Shown: positions 27,856 through 37,872, counted from the first letter of the stretch. The stretch: 64,000 nucleotides of DNA from Agarivorans sp. TSD2052 (GCF_023238625.1 NZ_CP096670.1:1787501-1851500), one strand, 5' to 3'. A program made the numbers and translations. Notes: generated from the letters alone by a model not told the origin.

Positions 27856-29592
27856 ATGGATGAGTTAAAACTCTATACTTATATCGCCGTATTTGGGTCA
27901 TTCGGTCTCTACTTCGCCATTGCGTGGTGGGCTAGAGCCTCATCAACCAGTGACTTCTATGTCGCTGGTGGTGGCGTTACACCGATTCAAAATGGTATGG
28001 CGATTGGTGCTGACTGGATGAGTGCGGCTTCGTTCATTTCTATGGCAGGTTTGATTGCCTTCCTTGGTTATGGTGGCTCTGTGTTCTTGATGGGGTGGAC
28101 TGGCGGTTATGTATTACTCGCTATGTTACTCGCGCCCTATATGCGTAAACATGGCAAGTTTACCGTACCAGAATTTATTTCTGATCGGTATTACTCAAAA
28201 ACCGCGCGTATCGTTGCTGTAGTTTGTTTAATTATTGCTTCTTTGACCTACATTATTGGCCAAATGAAAGGTGTAGGTGTTGCGTTTTCTCGCTTCTTAG
28301 AAGTGGATTATGACAACGGTTTATATATCGGTATGGGTGTAGTTTGGGTCTATGCGGTATTGGGTGGAATGAAGGGTATTACTTACACCCAAATTGCGCA
28401 ATATTGTGTACTGATTTTTGCTTACACTATTCCAGCTGTGTTCATCTCACTACAACTTACTGGTAATCCTATCCCACAAATTGGCTTAGGAAGTACTTTA
28501 GCTGACGGCAGTGGCGTTTATCTGCTAGATAAGCTTGATATGGTGGTGACGGATTTAGGCTTTAAGGAATACACCACCGATAACTTAGGTGGCTCCTTGA
28601 ACATGTTTGCCTACACCATGTCGTTGATGATTGGTACGGCTGGCTTACCTCACGTAATCATGCGCTTCTTCACGGTACCTACTGTGCAAGCGGCTCGTTC
28701 ATCAGCGGGTTACGCTTTAGTATTTATTGCTTTACTGTATACAGTAGCTCCAGCGGTAGGTGCAATGGCACGCTTCAACTTGATGAACACTATTGTTCCA
28801 TCTGCCGGTGACAACCTTGTTTATGATGAGCGTCCTCAGTGGTTTAAAGATTGGGAAAAAACCGGCCTGCTTAAGTTTGAAGACAAGAATGGCGACGGCA
28901 AAATTCAATATGTTGCTGATAAAGACGCGAATGAAATGGTCAAAGTTGACCGAGACATTATGGTATTGGCAAACCCTGCTATCGCAAACTTACCTAACTG
29001 GGTTATTGCACTGGTAGCCGCGGGTGGTTTAGCTGCAGCACTGTCTACCGCAGCAGGCTTATTGTTAGCTATTTCGTCCTCGATATCGCATGACTTGATG
29101 AAAGGGGTACTAACGCCTAACCTCTCGGATAAAAATGAGTTATTGGCGGGACGAATCGTAATGACTATTGCTATTCTAGTCTCTGGCTATCTTGGTTTAA
29201 ATCCGCCTGGCTTTGCTGCAGGTACCGTAGCCTTGGCATTTGGTTTGGCTGCCTCGTCTATTTTCCCAGCGTTAATGATGGGGATCTTTGCTAAGAAAAT
29301 GAGTGGCACCGCGGCTGTAGCCGGCATGTGTTCGGGTATTGGTGTAACAATGCTGTATGTATTCCAGCATAAGGGCATCATGTTCATCCCTGGAACGTCA
29401 TTCTTAGGTGACATGGGTCCAAACTGGTTCCTAGGTATTTCGCCAAACGCCTTTGGTGTGGTGGGTGCATTAGTTAACTTCGGTGTTGCTTTCGCAGTAT
29501 GCCAAGTCACTGGGCCAGCGCCACAGCATATTCAAGATATGGTTGATAACTTCCGCGTACCACATGGTGCGGGTGCAGCACACGACCACTAG
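27856..29592 (+). CDS. Sodium/solute symporter, VC_2705 subfamily (ActP-like)
   Basis: A 578-residue SSS-family permease with about 13 membrane helices, related to the acetate permease ActP. Features: DFYVAGGGVTPIQNGMAIGADWMSAASF near the N terminus, GGYVLLAMLLAPYMRK, GGMKGITYTQIAQY and GGLAAALSTAAGLLLAISSSISHD. A hydrophilic loop (about residues 325-372) contains DKNGDGKIQYVADKD (from about 343), resembling a calcium-binding loop. The substrate is probably a small carboxylate such as acetate, an inference from ActP only. It lies directly after its DUF4212 partner and is ended by a strong terminator. Confidence 0.88.
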   Translation: MDELKLYTYIAVFGSFGLYFAIAWWARASSTSDFYVAGGGVTPIQNGMAIGADWMSAASFISMAGLIAFLGYGGSVFLMGWTGGYVLLAMLLAPYMRKHGKFTVPEFISDRYYSKTARIVAVVCLIIASLTYIIGQMKGVGVAFSRFLEVDYDNGLYIGMGVVWVYAVLGGMKGITYTQIAQYCVLIFAYTIPAVFISLQLTGNPIPQIGLGSTLADGSGVYLLDKLDMVVTDLGFKEYTTDNLGGSLNMFAYTMSLMIGTAGLPHVIMRFFTVPTVQAARSSAGYALVFIALLYTVAPAVGAMARFNLMNTIVPSAGDNLVYDERPQWFKDWEKTGLLKFEDKNGDGKIQYVADKDANEMVKVDRDIMVLANPAIANLPNWVIALVAAGGLAAALSTAAGLLLAISSSISHDLMKGVLTPNLSDKNELLAGRIVMTIAILVSGYLGLNPPGFAAGTVALAFGLAASSIFPALMMGIFAKKMSGTAAVAGMCSGIGVTMLYVFQHKGIMFIPGTSFLGDMGPNWFLGISPNAFGVVGALVNFGVAFAVCQVTGPAPQHIQDMVDNFRVPHGAGAAHDH

Positions 29593-29621
29593 ATTTGAGT
29601 ATTGATTAAATAACGCAATGT

Positions 29622-29649
29622 AAAGGCTCCAAAAATGGAGCCTTTTTTT
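29622..29649 (+). terminator. Rho-independent terminator after the symporter
   Basis: Stem AAAGGCTCCA/TGGAGCCTTT, loop AAAA, then a T run. Confidence 0.93.
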
Positions 29650-29752
29650 GTCAAAAATTAATTATTTTTGTTATTATTCAATGAAATATAAGTTTTGTGG
29701 ACGCTATAAATAGTAAGTTGAATATTTCGTTTTTATACAGGAAGTAGATTGG

Positions 29753-30193
29753 ATGAATAAACATACTAAATTGGCGCTATTGGTTATGCCATTTTTAGCT
29801 GTAGGCGGATACATCGCATCCGATGTGTATATGGAACATGACGCGAGTAAAGACCGCATTTTTCAATTAAGCACCTATGGGCATTGTGACATTATCAACC
29901 AAAAATGCATTTTGGAGTCGGGCGACTTTCAACTCAATATTACCGATGAGGCTGGAATCACTCAGCTTAATTCGACCTTTCCGCTCGATAGTGCCACCTT
30001 GTTTTTAGTGAACAGCTCGAACCAAGCGACCAGTTATCCACTCGGTATGCTTGATAGCCCTTATTATTGGCAAAGTGCTACCGCATTACGCAGCTTGATC
30101 CCTAACCAGGGTGATAGTTACAAATTGCGTGTTATTGCTAATATTAAAGGCGGTAAGTACATCAGTGAGTTTTATAGCCAAACGGTGCGTTAA
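29753..30193 (+). CDS. Hypothetical exported protein
   Basis: No family recognised. The 146-residue product has an N-terminal hydrophobic segment (LALLVMPFLAVGGYIA, residues 7-22) that may be an uncleaved anchor, then a predicted beta-rich periplasmic domain with two cysteines close together (YGHCDIINQKCILESGDF). The ATG follows AGGAAG. It stands alone between the symporter terminator and a zinc-ribbon gene. Confidence 0.6.
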   Translation: MNKHTKLALLVMPFLAVGGYIASDVYMEHDASKDRIFQLSTYGHCDIINQKCILESGDFQLNITDEAGITQLNSTFPLDSATLFLVNSSNQATSYPLGMLDSPYYWQSATALRSLIPNQGDSYKLRVIANIKGGKYISEFYSQTVR

Positions 30194-30421
30194 TTGATTT
30201 TTATTACCATTATTTGTGACTGTTAGCAGGGTTTGGTATTTAGTGTCGTTTGGCGTTACAGGCTAACATCTACTTGTTAAACGTTGGGGCTCGGCGGGTG
30301 TTTTTAACTGAATTAGCTGGCTGGATCATTAAATATTTAATTTATTGTGATTAAATGTCCCTGATCAAATACACTTATGCTTAGTGAATGTATTTCAACC
30401 TTGTTGGTAAAGGATTAAGTT

Positions 30422-30676
30422 GTGAGTGTGAATCAAAAATGCCCATCATGTGGTGGCCATAAACCAGCGTTAATGGCCTGTGTAGATTGTGGCTTTAAAT
30501 ATACTGTAGTTAGCCGACCTCCGGCAGCGACCAAACCTGTTTCGTCAGCCCCGGTTGAATCCTCAATTCCAAGAAGTGAATACCGAGCTGTCATGGAAGA
30601 GAGAGGTGCCAATAAACCAAAAGTCGTTATCAAAACCAAGAAGCGTCGCGTCTACACTCTCCCTACTGAAGAATAA
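30422..30676 (+). CDS. Small zinc-ribbon protein of unknown function
   Basis: An 84-residue cytoplasmic protein. The N terminus holds a zinc ribbon with two CxxC pairs (CPSCGG and CVDCGF), followed by a Pro/Ser/Ala-rich linker and a basic C terminus (KVVIKTKKRRVY). The GTG start at 30422 has AAAGGA upstream. It may bind nucleic acid or a protein partner, but that is inference. It converges closely (8 bp) on sufE. Confidence 0.6.
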   Translation: MSVNQKCPSCGGHKPALMACVDCGFKYTVVSRPPAATKPVSSAPVESSIPRSEYRAVMEERGANKPKVVIKTKKRRVYTLPTEE

Positions 30677-30684
30677 CTAAGCGT

Positions 30685-31092
30685 TTAGTCTTCGTAAGAC
30701 TTTATGCTGTCCCATATTGCAGTAATGCCGTTGTTTCTTGATTGGCTGAGGTGATGCGCTAAACCAAGCTTATCGAGGGTTTGTCTGAATAATTCCTCAG
30801 CCGGTTCTATTTGCTGCGGCAGAGCTTGCAGGCAGGCTAAAATCACCACGATTAAACCTCTAATAATTCTGGCATTACTATCGAGAAATAGTTGGTCTTT
30901 TGAAACGAGCAGCCACACCTCACTTTCACAGCCGATAACTTTATTATCAGGAGTTTTAAACTGCTCATCGATGGCTTGGAGTTGCTTGGCGAGCAGTAAT
31001 AATTGACGATAGCTTTCTTCCCAAGCTTTACAGTTGCTAAAGCGTTGTTCGATTTGTGCTAGTGATAAAGCAATTTGCGGCGTGTTATTCAT
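30685..31092 (-). CDS. SufE/CsdE family sulfur acceptor
   Basis: A 135-residue SufE-like protein that accepts persulfide sulfur from a cysteine desulfurase. The acceptor cysteine is in KVIGCESEVWL (Cys55), with the flanking order of E. coli SufE and CsdE. The ATG at 31092 overlaps the end of the desulfurase gene by eight bases, so the pair is almost certainly co-translated. It is closer to csdAE context (no sufBCD nearby). Confidence 0.88.
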   Translation of the reverse strand: MNNTPQIALSLAQIEQRFSNCKAWEESYRQLLLLAKQLQAIDEQFKTPDNKVIGCESEVWLLVSKDQLFLDSNARIIRGLIVVILACLQALPQQIEPAEELFRQTLDKLGLAHHLSQSRNNGITAIWDSIKSYED

Positions 31093-32299
31093 CAAATAGC
31101 TCCACTAAACTGTCAATGGAACTGAGCATTAAATCAATATCTTCAACAGAATTATATATGCCTAGAGATAATCGAATGCTCCCTTGTGGAGCCAACTTTG
31201 CGTTTAGTGGCATGGCACAATGGTGACCACAGCGCAGCGCAATATTATATTGGTCGAATAGAGTGGCTGCATCTTGAGGGTGGATATTTGTTAGATTAAA
31301 TGCAATCGAGCCTACTCGCATCATTGGCTTGCCAACGAGTTCAACACTCGGGTGCTGGCTAAGTTGTTGAAGCGTGTAATTTAGTAGGCTGCGTTCATGC
31401 TGTAAACGCTCCTTGATCGGAAATTGCGCCAAAAAATCAACGGCAGCAGCTAAGCCGATTGCGCCAACAATATTGGGGGTTCCTGCCTCTAGTCTGTAAG
31501 GTAGGCTATTCCAGCTGCTTTCTTGCATACTCACATGATTAATCATTTCGCCACCAAAAATACTAGGCGCTAAACTCTCTAGCGCTTCAGTAGTGCCGTA
31601 GAGTGCTCCTATTCCTGTGGGGGCATAGAGTTTGTGGCCGGAGAAAAAATAGTAGTCGCAGCCTAATCGCTTAACATCGACATCTAAATGCGCTACTGCT
31701 TGAGCGCCGTCAACCACCACTTTAGCCCCGTATTGATGGGCTAAGCGGCAAATTTCGGGTACCGGTAACATGGCGCCAATACTGTTAGAGACATGCGCGA
31801 TTGCAATAATTTTGCATCGTTCATTTATATTCTCACGCAAGAAATCTAAGTTAATATCGCCGTTTTCAAGCACGGGTATCGGTTTAATAATCGCTTTGCA
31901 TCTCAAGGCTAACTGTTGCCATGGCACCAAGTTAGAGTGGTGCTCTAACTCACTCACCCATATCTCATCGCCGGCCTGTATTGTATTGCTTAAACCACTG
32001 GCGATGATGTTGCTAGCCTGAGTCGACCCGCTAGTCAAAATAACATTGCTAGCTTTTGCGCCAATAAATTCTGCAATCGTTTTTCTAGCTAATTCAAAAG
32101 CATTTGTCGACTGCCTAGCAAAGCGGTGACTTGCTCTATGTACATTAGCGTGGCCTTGGCTGTAGTATTGTTGAATACTCGATAACACCGCCTCTGGCAC
32201 TTGTGTTGATGCTGCACTATCTAGATAAACGACATCTTGATTATTTCCGTTTAAGGACGGGAAAAATTGGCGGTAAGTATTATGCTTAACTGAAGTCAC
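31085..32299 (-). CDS. csdA: Cysteine desulfurase, CsdA/SufS type
   Basis: A 404-residue group II cysteine desulfurase with pyridoxal phosphate. The PLP lysine lies in SGHKLYAPTG (Lys223), the substrate region is VDGAQAVAHLDVDV, and the catalytic cysteine in RCGHHCAMPL (Cys361). It moves sulfur from cysteine to the SufE-like protein encoded just downstream. Without other suf genes around, CsdA is the better name. The GTG start at 32299 has a poor ribosome-binding site; no better in-frame start is nearby. Confidence 0.9.
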   Translation of the reverse strand: MTSVKHNTYRQFFPSLNGNNQDVVYLDSAASTQVPEAVLSSIQQYYSQGHANVHRASHRFARQSTNAFELARKTIAEFIGAKASNVILTSGSTQASNIIASGLSNTIQAGDEIWVSELEHHSNLVPWQQLALRCKAIIKPIPVLENGDINLDFLRENINERCKIIAIAHVSNSIGAMLPVPEICRLAHQYGAKVVVDGAQAVAHLDVDVKRLGCDYYFFSGHKLYAPTGIGALYGTTEALESLAPSIFGGEMINHVSMQESSWNSLPYRLEAGTPNIVGAIGLAAAVDFLAQFPIKERLQHERSLLNYTLQQLSQHPSVELVGKPMMRVGSIAFNLTNIHPQDAATLFDQYNIALRCGHHCAMPLNAKLAPQGSIRLSLGIYNSVEDIDLMLSSIDSLVELFDE

Positions 32300-32404
32300 G
32301 AGTATTCTTATATAGCAAATAAATGGATATTGTAGCGGTAGGGACTAATCAGCACTAGCCCTATCTGTGTTCTCTTCGATTTAACAACTGGAGTTAAGGG
32401 TGGG

Positions 32405-33565
32405 ATGCAACAGCAAGATGAATTAAATAGTTGGAAAATTATTTATAAGGGCTTTTCCCCTGGGAGCCAAGAACAGCATTTCTGTGCAAGACTATGGCAG
32501 CAACAAAGTGCTCGTTTATTATGGGTGCAAACCATTTATTGTTGTTTTGGTCTGATTTTCTTTGTTCAATTGGGTGTCGCAGAGATCTGGTGGCAAGCGC
32601 TAAATTGGCAAGCTATCGCGTGTCTGGGGCTTTGGTTATTTACTCAAGCAATGATGACTTGGTTTGGCCTGCAAATAGAATCGGCTAAGGCCGGGAGGCT
32701 TTTTTTAAACAGCATCTTAACTCAGCATTTTGTTATGGTTGCTCTACTGATGGTGTTACTGCCTCAATGGTATGATGTGGTCATGTCTTCATGGTTTGTT
32801 TACAGTTTGCCTGTATTACTTTGTGTTATCTATCTCCCCATTTTTAGCGTCATTTTTTGGTTATTAATAAGCGCTACAACGGCTTGTTATTTGGCCTATG
32901 GTTCTTCAGACCATCAGCAATTTATGGCTGTACTCTCCAGCAACCTAAGCTATGTCGCTTTATTGTTAGTTGCTCAGTCATTATTGCATTTGGTTTGGCG
33001 CCATGCTTACGCACAACACTTAGTTGCTGACCAGCAGGACCAATCCACGCTGCACAACACTCCTTCTGGCGAGCAAGCCATGTATGTGGATAGCTTGACG
33101 GGTTTTGCTAATTATGCTCGTTTTAAGCAATTTTCTGAAACAGAAATTGAACGTAGCTCTCGTTATCAAAATGCCTATTCCATTGTTTTGATTAACGTCA
33201 ATCATTTTTCTAATTATCATGATAAATTGGGCGACGATGACGCGGATAAGTTACTGACTAGTCTCGCTAATTTTTTGCAATCTCAGATACGAAAAATCGA
33301 TCTCTTAGCACGAACTCAGGCTGACCAATTTGTGATCGGTTTACCTGAATCTGGCCTTTACCAAGCGCTGGATACCGCTGAGCGAATCAAAGAGACCTTA
33401 GATAACGAGTTTTGGCTTACATTTCCAGAAGACTTAGATTTAGGTTCAAGGCTTGGTGTTGCTTGTGTTGATAATACTGTGACCGACATAGAGCAACTAT
33501 TAGCCAAAGCAGAGAATGCAATGAATAATCATCGCAGTGCTATTGCCTTAAGTTACGGCCGTTAG
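32405..33565 (+). CDS. Membrane protein with degenerate GGDEF domain
   Basis: A 386-residue protein: about five or six transmembrane helices in residues 38-200, then a GGDEF-fold domain (DSLTGFANYARF; SIVLINVNHFSNYHDKLGDDDADKLL). The active-site GGDEF is replaced by QADQF (residues 305-309), so cyclase activity is unlikely; a GTP- or c-di-GMP-sensing or scaffolding role is possible. Helical packing resembles MASE-type sensor modules but was not assigned. It lies divergent to csdA and just upstream of nhaD. Confidence 0.85.
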   Translation: MQQQDELNSWKIIYKGFSPGSQEQHFCARLWQQQSARLLWVQTIYCCFGLIFFVQLGVAEIWWQALNWQAIACLGLWLFTQAMMTWFGLQIESAKAGRLFLNSILTQHFVMVALLMVLLPQWYDVVMSSWFVYSLPVLLCVIYLPIFSVIFWLLISATTACYLAYGSSDHQQFMAVLSSNLSYVALLLVAQSLLHLVWRHAYAQHLVADQQDQSTLHNTPSGEQAMYVDSLTGFANYARFKQFSETEIERSSRYQNAYSIVLINVNHFSNYHDKLGDDDADKLLTSLANFLQSQIRKIDLLARTQADQFVIGLPESGLYQALDTAERIKETLDNEFWLTFPEDLDLGSRLGVACVDNTVTDIEQLLAKAENAMNNHRSAIALSYGR

Positions 33566-33620
33566 CGCTGCACAATACAAGTTTAACAACCATTGCATTC
33601 GCCTAAAGGAGTGGGATTTG

Positions 33621-35036
33621 ATGCGTATATTGTTGTCTTTTCTATTAGTCTTTTTTTCTTCTGCTTGTTTTGCCTCTGAAGGTGGGAGCCTCGTTGATAC
33701 ATGGGTTGGAACGAGTGCTTTAGTTATTTTTGCTTTCGCCTATTTGTTGGTGATGAGTGAAGAAGTTATCCATTTACGCAAATCTAAACCGGTATTGGTC
33801 GGGGCGGGCCTAATCTGGTTCCTAATCGCCATTTATTATCGCGGCTCGGGCCAAGAAGAGTTAGTGACGGACGCGTTTCGTCATAACTTACTTGAGTTCT
33901 CAGAGTTAATGTTGTTTTTATTGGTAGCGATGACTTATATCAACGCCATGGAAGAGCGACGACTGTTTGACGCTTTGCGTGCTTGGTTAGTGAGTAAGAA
34001 TCTTAGTTACCGGCGACTATTCTGGTTAACTGGCTGCCTTGCTTTCGTTATTTCCCCGGTGGCTGATAATTTGACAACGGCGTTACTGATGTGTGCAGTG
34101 GTCACTAAAGTGGCCCATGGAAATAGCCGTTTCATTAACTTGGCTTGTATTAATATTGTGGTTGGTGCTAACGCTGGTGGCGCATTTAGTCCGTTTGGCG
34201 ATATCACCACCTTAATGGTTTGGCAGAAAGGCTTGGTCCACTTCGGGCAGTTTTTTGATCTATTGTTACCTTCGTTTGTTAATTTTATTGTGCCTGCCTT
34301 CATTATGTCATTTTTTGTGTCGAATGATTTGGTTACCGCAGAAAATGAAACCGTAGAACTGAAACGGGGCGCTAGGCGAATTGTGGGTCTGTTTCTCATT
34401 ACCATTGCCACTGCAGTGCTAGGTCACAGTTTATATCATATGCCGCCCGTATTAGGCATGATGATGGGCTTAGGTTACCTGCAATTTTTTGGTTTCTTCT
34501 TGCGTAAAACCTTGGCGACTAGCCTCCACAAAAAAGCGATTGATGCCATCGAGCATCGAAATGATGCGCGCTTAAAAGCTTTGGGCAGTGTTGTCCCTTT
34601 TGATATCTTCAACCGGGTCGCTCGCGCCGAATGGGACACCTTACTGTTTTTCTACGGCGTGGTGATGTGTGTTGGCGGTTTAGGCTTTATTGGATATTTA
34701 GAGCTTGCTTCCAATTTGATGTATTTGAATTGGGATCCTACTTACGCTAATGTCGCGGTGGGCGTACTCAGTGCGATTGTTGATAACATCCCTGTTATGT
34801 TCGCGGTGCTTACCATGGAACCGAGTATGTCTTTGGGGCAGTGGTTATTGGTTACCTTAACCGCAGGTGTCGGGGGAAGCATGTTGTCTATTGGTTCGGC
34901 TGCGGGTGTCGCGTTGATGGGACAGGCAAGAGGGCATTATACCTTTATCAGTCACTTACGTTGGGCCCCTGTGATTGCTTTAGGTTATGTGGCTTCAATT
35001 TTTTGCCACCTGATGGTGAATGCCTCATTGTTTTAG
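33621..35036 (+). CDS. nhaD: Sodium/proton antiporter NhaD
   Basis: A 471-residue ion-transporter-superfamily antiporter with a signal-like first segment (LLSFLLVFFSSACFA) and about 11-12 helices. Family marks: FSELMLFLLVAMTYINAMEERRLFD, SPVADNLTTALLMC, NIVVGANAGGAFSPFGDITTLMVWQKG and DNIPVMFAVLTM. NhaD exports Na+ or Li+ in exchange for protons in halophilic and marine bacteria. The ATG at 33621 follows AAAGGAGTGGG. A bidirectional terminator follows. Confidence 0.93.
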   Translation: MRILLSFLLVFFSSACFASEGGSLVDTWVGTSALVIFAFAYLLVMSEEVIHLRKSKPVLVGAGLIWFLIAIYYRGSGQEELVTDAFRHNLLEFSELMLFLLVAMTYINAMEERRLFDALRAWLVSKNLSYRRLFWLTGCLAFVISPVADNLTTALLMCAVVTKVAHGNSRFINLACINIVVGANAGGAFSPFGDITTLMVWQKGLVHFGQFFDLLLPSFVNFIVPAFIMSFFVSNDLVTAENETVELKRGARRIVGLFLITIATAVLGHSLYHMPPVLGMMMGLGYLQFFGFFLRKTLATSLHKKAIDAIEHRNDARLKALGSVVPFDIFNRVARAEWDTLLFFYGVVMCVGGLGFIGYLELASNLMYLNWDPTYANVAVGVLSAIVDNIPVMFAVLTMEPSMSLGQWLLVTLTAGVGGSMLSIGSAAGVALMGQARGHYTFISHLRWAPVIALGYVASIFCHLMVNASLF

Positions 35037-35050
35037 TTAGCCCTAAATGA

Positions 35051-35077
35051 AAAAACCACCTAAGGGTGGTTTTTTTT
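35051..35077. terminator. Bidirectional terminator between nhaD and ycgB
   Basis: Perfect 10-bp stem AAAAACCACC/GGTGGTTTTT with a 4-nt loop and A and T runs on both sides, serving the convergent nhaD and spoVR-family genes. Confidence 0.92.
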
Positions 35078-35093
35078 ATGCAAATTGTAACTA

Positions 35094-36593
35094 TTAGTCG
35101 ACGACTGGGCAGCGGCTAATTGTTTGTGCTAGCCCGTTGTCGTCTACTTGTTCAAGAATAACGTCAAACCCCCATAAACGATGTAAATGTTTGATTACTT
35201 GGTCTTTGGTTTTACCTAAGGGGATCCCCTGATGAGGAACATAACGAAGGGTTAAAGAACGGTCACCCCGCAGGTCAACATTATAAACTTGAATGTTGGG
35301 CTCGATATTACTGAGATTGTATTGTGAGCTGAGTGCTTCTCTTATTTTTTGATAGCCCGAATCGTCATGAATTGCGTTTACTTTTAGGTAGGGTTTGCTT
35401 TCATTATCGTCAAGTGTAAATAGCTTTAAATCTCGGATTACTTTAGGGGATAAGTATTGGCTGATAAAGCTTTCATCTTTGAAATTTGCCATGGCAAAGT
35501 GCAGAGTTTCCAACCAATCACTCCCCGCAATATCGGGAAACCATTGGCGATCTTCATCAGTGGGCGTTTCGCAAATCCGTCGTATATCGGTCATCATTGC
35601 ATAGCCTAGTGCATAGGGATTGATGCCATTGAAGTACGGGCTGTTATAGGCAGGTTGCATTACCACACTAGTATGGCTGTGAAGGATTTCAAGTATGAAA
35701 CGTTCACTCACTTGGCCATGATCAAACAGATGGTTAGTGATGGTGTAATGCCAAAATGTGGCCCAGCCCTCGTTCATCACTTGGGTTTGTTTTTGCGGGT
35801 AAAAGTATTGACTGATTTTTCTAACTATACGTACCACTTCGCGTTGCCATGTTTCTAATAACGGCGCATGTTTTTCAATAAAGTAGAGAATGTTTTCCTC
35901 TGGAGCGGGTGGAAACCGCTGGCGTTGCTGTACGTCATGACTCTCTTTGGTTGGTATGGTTTTCCAAAGTTCGTTTATCTGGCTCTGTAAATACTCCGCT
36001 CGAGCGTCTTGGCGAGACTTTTCTTCTTCCATCGATATTGGGCTAGGGCGCTTATAACGGTCCACACCATAGTTCATCAGTGCATGACAAGAGTCGAGTA
36101 AATCCTCTACCGCTTGCACCCCATGGCGTGCTTCACACTTGCTGATGTAGTTTTTAGCAAATACCAAATAATCAATAATTGAGCTTGCGTCTGTCCAGGT
36201 TTTAAACAAATAGTTATTTTTAAAGAAGCTATTGTGGCCAAAGCATGCATGGGCGATGACTAGAGCCTGCATTGGCATGGTGTTCTCTTCCATTAAGTAG
36301 GCAATGCAAGGGTCTGAATTAATAACAATCTCATAGGCTAAACCCATTTGCCCGCGTTTATAGGTTTGTTCTGTCTGGATAAACTTTTTGCCATAAGACC
36401 AATGGTGGTAACCAATAGGCATACCTACGCTTGAGTAGGCGTCCATCATCTGCTCGGCGGTGATGACCTCAATTTGGTTTGGATAAGTATCAAGTTTATA
36501 GTGCTCTGCCACCTTAGCGATTTCTTGATGGTAGAGCTCTAGCATCTCAAAGGTCCAATCTGGTCCATCGGGCAACATCTTGGTTTTGCTCAT
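35094..36593 (-). CDS. ycgB: SpoVR family protein (YcgB)
   Basis: A 499-residue SpoVR/YcgB protein. It begins with MSKTKMLPDGPDWTFEML and includes the family blocks IGYHHWSYGKKF, GQMGLAYEIVINSDPCIAYLMEEN, ACFGHNSFFKNNYLF and VMNEGWATFWHYT. Function is not settled; in enterobacteria it goes with yeaG and yeaH under stress and stationary-phase control. The ATG at 36593 has GAGG upstream and lies seven bases after the yeaH stop; a longer version would overlap yeaH. Confidence 0.92.
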   Translation of the reverse strand: MSKTKMLPDGPDWTFEMLELYHQEIAKVAEHYKLDTYPNQIEVITAEQMMDAYSSVGMPIGYHHWSYGKKFIQTEQTYKRGQMGLAYEIVINSDPCIAYLMEENTMPMQALVIAHACFGHNSFFKNNYLFKTWTDASSIIDYLVFAKNYISKCEARHGVQAVEDLLDSCHALMNYGVDRYKRPSPISMEEEKSRQDARAEYLQSQINELWKTIPTKESHDVQQRQRFPPAPEENILYFIEKHAPLLETWQREVVRIVRKISQYFYPQKQTQVMNEGWATFWHYTITNHLFDHGQVSERFILEILHSHTSVVMQPAYNSPYFNGINPYALGYAMMTDIRRICETPTDEDRQWFPDIAGSDWLETLHFAMANFKDESFISQYLSPKVIRDLKLFTLDDNESKPYLKVNAIHDDSGYQKIREALSSQYNLSNIEPNIQVYNVDLRGDRSLTLRYVPHQGIPLGKTKDQVIKHLHRLWGFDVILEQVDDNGLAQTISRCPVVD

Positions 36594-36600
36594 GTGGGCC

Positions 36601-37872
36601 TCACTGCGTGGTTTTTTTAAAAAGGTCTCTAAAGGTCGGGAGTATTTCATCGGCATTTTTCACATGACGAATAGAGAAGTTGCTAAATATCTCACTCAGC
36701 TGTTCGTATTCGTGCCATAAGCTTTGGTGGGCGCGGCTGGTGATTTCAATATAGGTATAATAACGACTAGACGGAAGTAAACTGTTTTCCAGTAAATCGC
36801 GACACTTGGGTGAATCATCTGCCCAATTATCACCATCAGAAGCTTGGGCGGCGTAAATGTTCCACTGTTGTTGGGGGTAGCGCTCTTGGATGATTTTTTC
36901 CATTAGGTTTAGTGCGCTAGATACGATGGTGCCACCCGTTTCTTGGGAATAGAAAAACTCATGTTCGTTTACTTCTTTGGCTTGGGTGTGGTGGCGAATA
37001 AATACCACTTCGATCTTTTCATAACTGCGGGTTAAGAATAAATACAGTAGCAGATAGAAACGTTTGGCGATGTCTTTGGTCGCTTGGTCCATTGATCCTG
37101 AAACATCCATAAGGCAAAACATCACCGCTTGGCTACTTGGTATGGGGTGTTTAGCGAAGTTATTGAACTTTAGGTCAAACGTGTCGATGAACGGAATATT
37201 GGCTAAGCGTTGTTTTAGTTGTTCGATATCTGCTTTTAATTGCTCAATGTGGGATTGAGGTATCAGTGGATCACTTTGTTTCTCTGCAAGCTCTTGCTCT
37301 AAGCGCTTAAGTTGTCTTCTTTTGTCTCCTCCCATGGCGATGCGTCGTGCGAGAGAGTTTTGTAAAGAACGCACTATATTGATATTGGCTGGCACACCTT
37401 CATTGGTAAAGCCTGCTCTAGAGGTTTGGTATTCAACAATGCTTTCAACATCAGTTTCTTGAAGGTTTGGCAGCTCTAAATCGTCAAATAAAATATCAAG
37501 ATATTCATCTTTGGAGATGTTGAACTGAAACTCTTCAGTGCCTTCTCCTTGGTCGCTGGCTTCGCCATCACCCGACCCTCCACCTCCTTCGCCTTGTGGT
37601 GGTCGCTCAATTTTATCACCGGTACCAAATTGATCGTTGCCAGGAAGCGTGCGTTGGCGGTGTCCTCCTTCGCCTTGATGAAAAAAGGGTTCAGTGATGT
37701 CTTTATGCGGAATGCTAATGCTTTCGCTATTTTCTAAGTCTTGAATACTCCGTTGGTTAACCGCATCGTTAACGGCCCGCTTGATTTGGCTTTTATAGCG
37801 GCGTATAAAGCGCTGGCGATTTACCGCGCTTTTATTTTTACCATTCAAACGTCGATCGATAAAATGTGCCAT
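36601..37872 (-). CDS. yeaH: YeaH/YhbH family protein (DUF444)
   Basis: A 423-residue protein: basic N terminus ([19 protein letters not shown]), a glycine-rich low-complexity stretch ([18 protein letters not shown]), then a von Willebrand A-like domain with the MIDAS-type MDVSGSMD and a late GGTIVSSAL. It is the standard partner of the PrkA-type kinase YeaG in proteobacteria. The start at 37872 lies 18 bases after the kinase stop, so the three genes form one operon. Confidence 0.92.
   Translation of the reverse strand: MAHFIDRRLNGKNKSAVNRQRFIRRYKSQIKRAVNDAVNQRSIQDLENSESISIPHKDITEPFFHQGEGGHRQRTLPGNDQFGTGDKIERPPQGEGGGGSGDGEASDQGEGTEEFQFNISKDEYLDILFDDLELPNLQETDVESIVEYQTSRAGFTNEGVPANINIVRSLQNSLARRIAMGGDKRRQLKRLEQELAEKQSDPLIPQSHIEQLKADIEQLKQRLANIPFIDTFDLKFNNFAKHPIPSSQAVMFCLMDVSGSMDQATKDIAKRFYLLLYLFLTRSYEKIEVVFIRHHTQAKEVNEHEFFYSQETGGTIVSSALNLMEKIIQERYPQQQWNIYAAQASDGDNWADDSPKCRDLLENSLLPSSRYYTYIEITSRAHQSLWHEYEQLSEIFSNFSIRHVKNADEILPTFRDLFKKTTQ

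Noticed and set aside
29187-29510. Minus-strand open frame inside the symporter gene
   Set aside because: It mirrors the symporter codons (many Ala/Pro), lacks a start signal, and lies fully within a confident gene.
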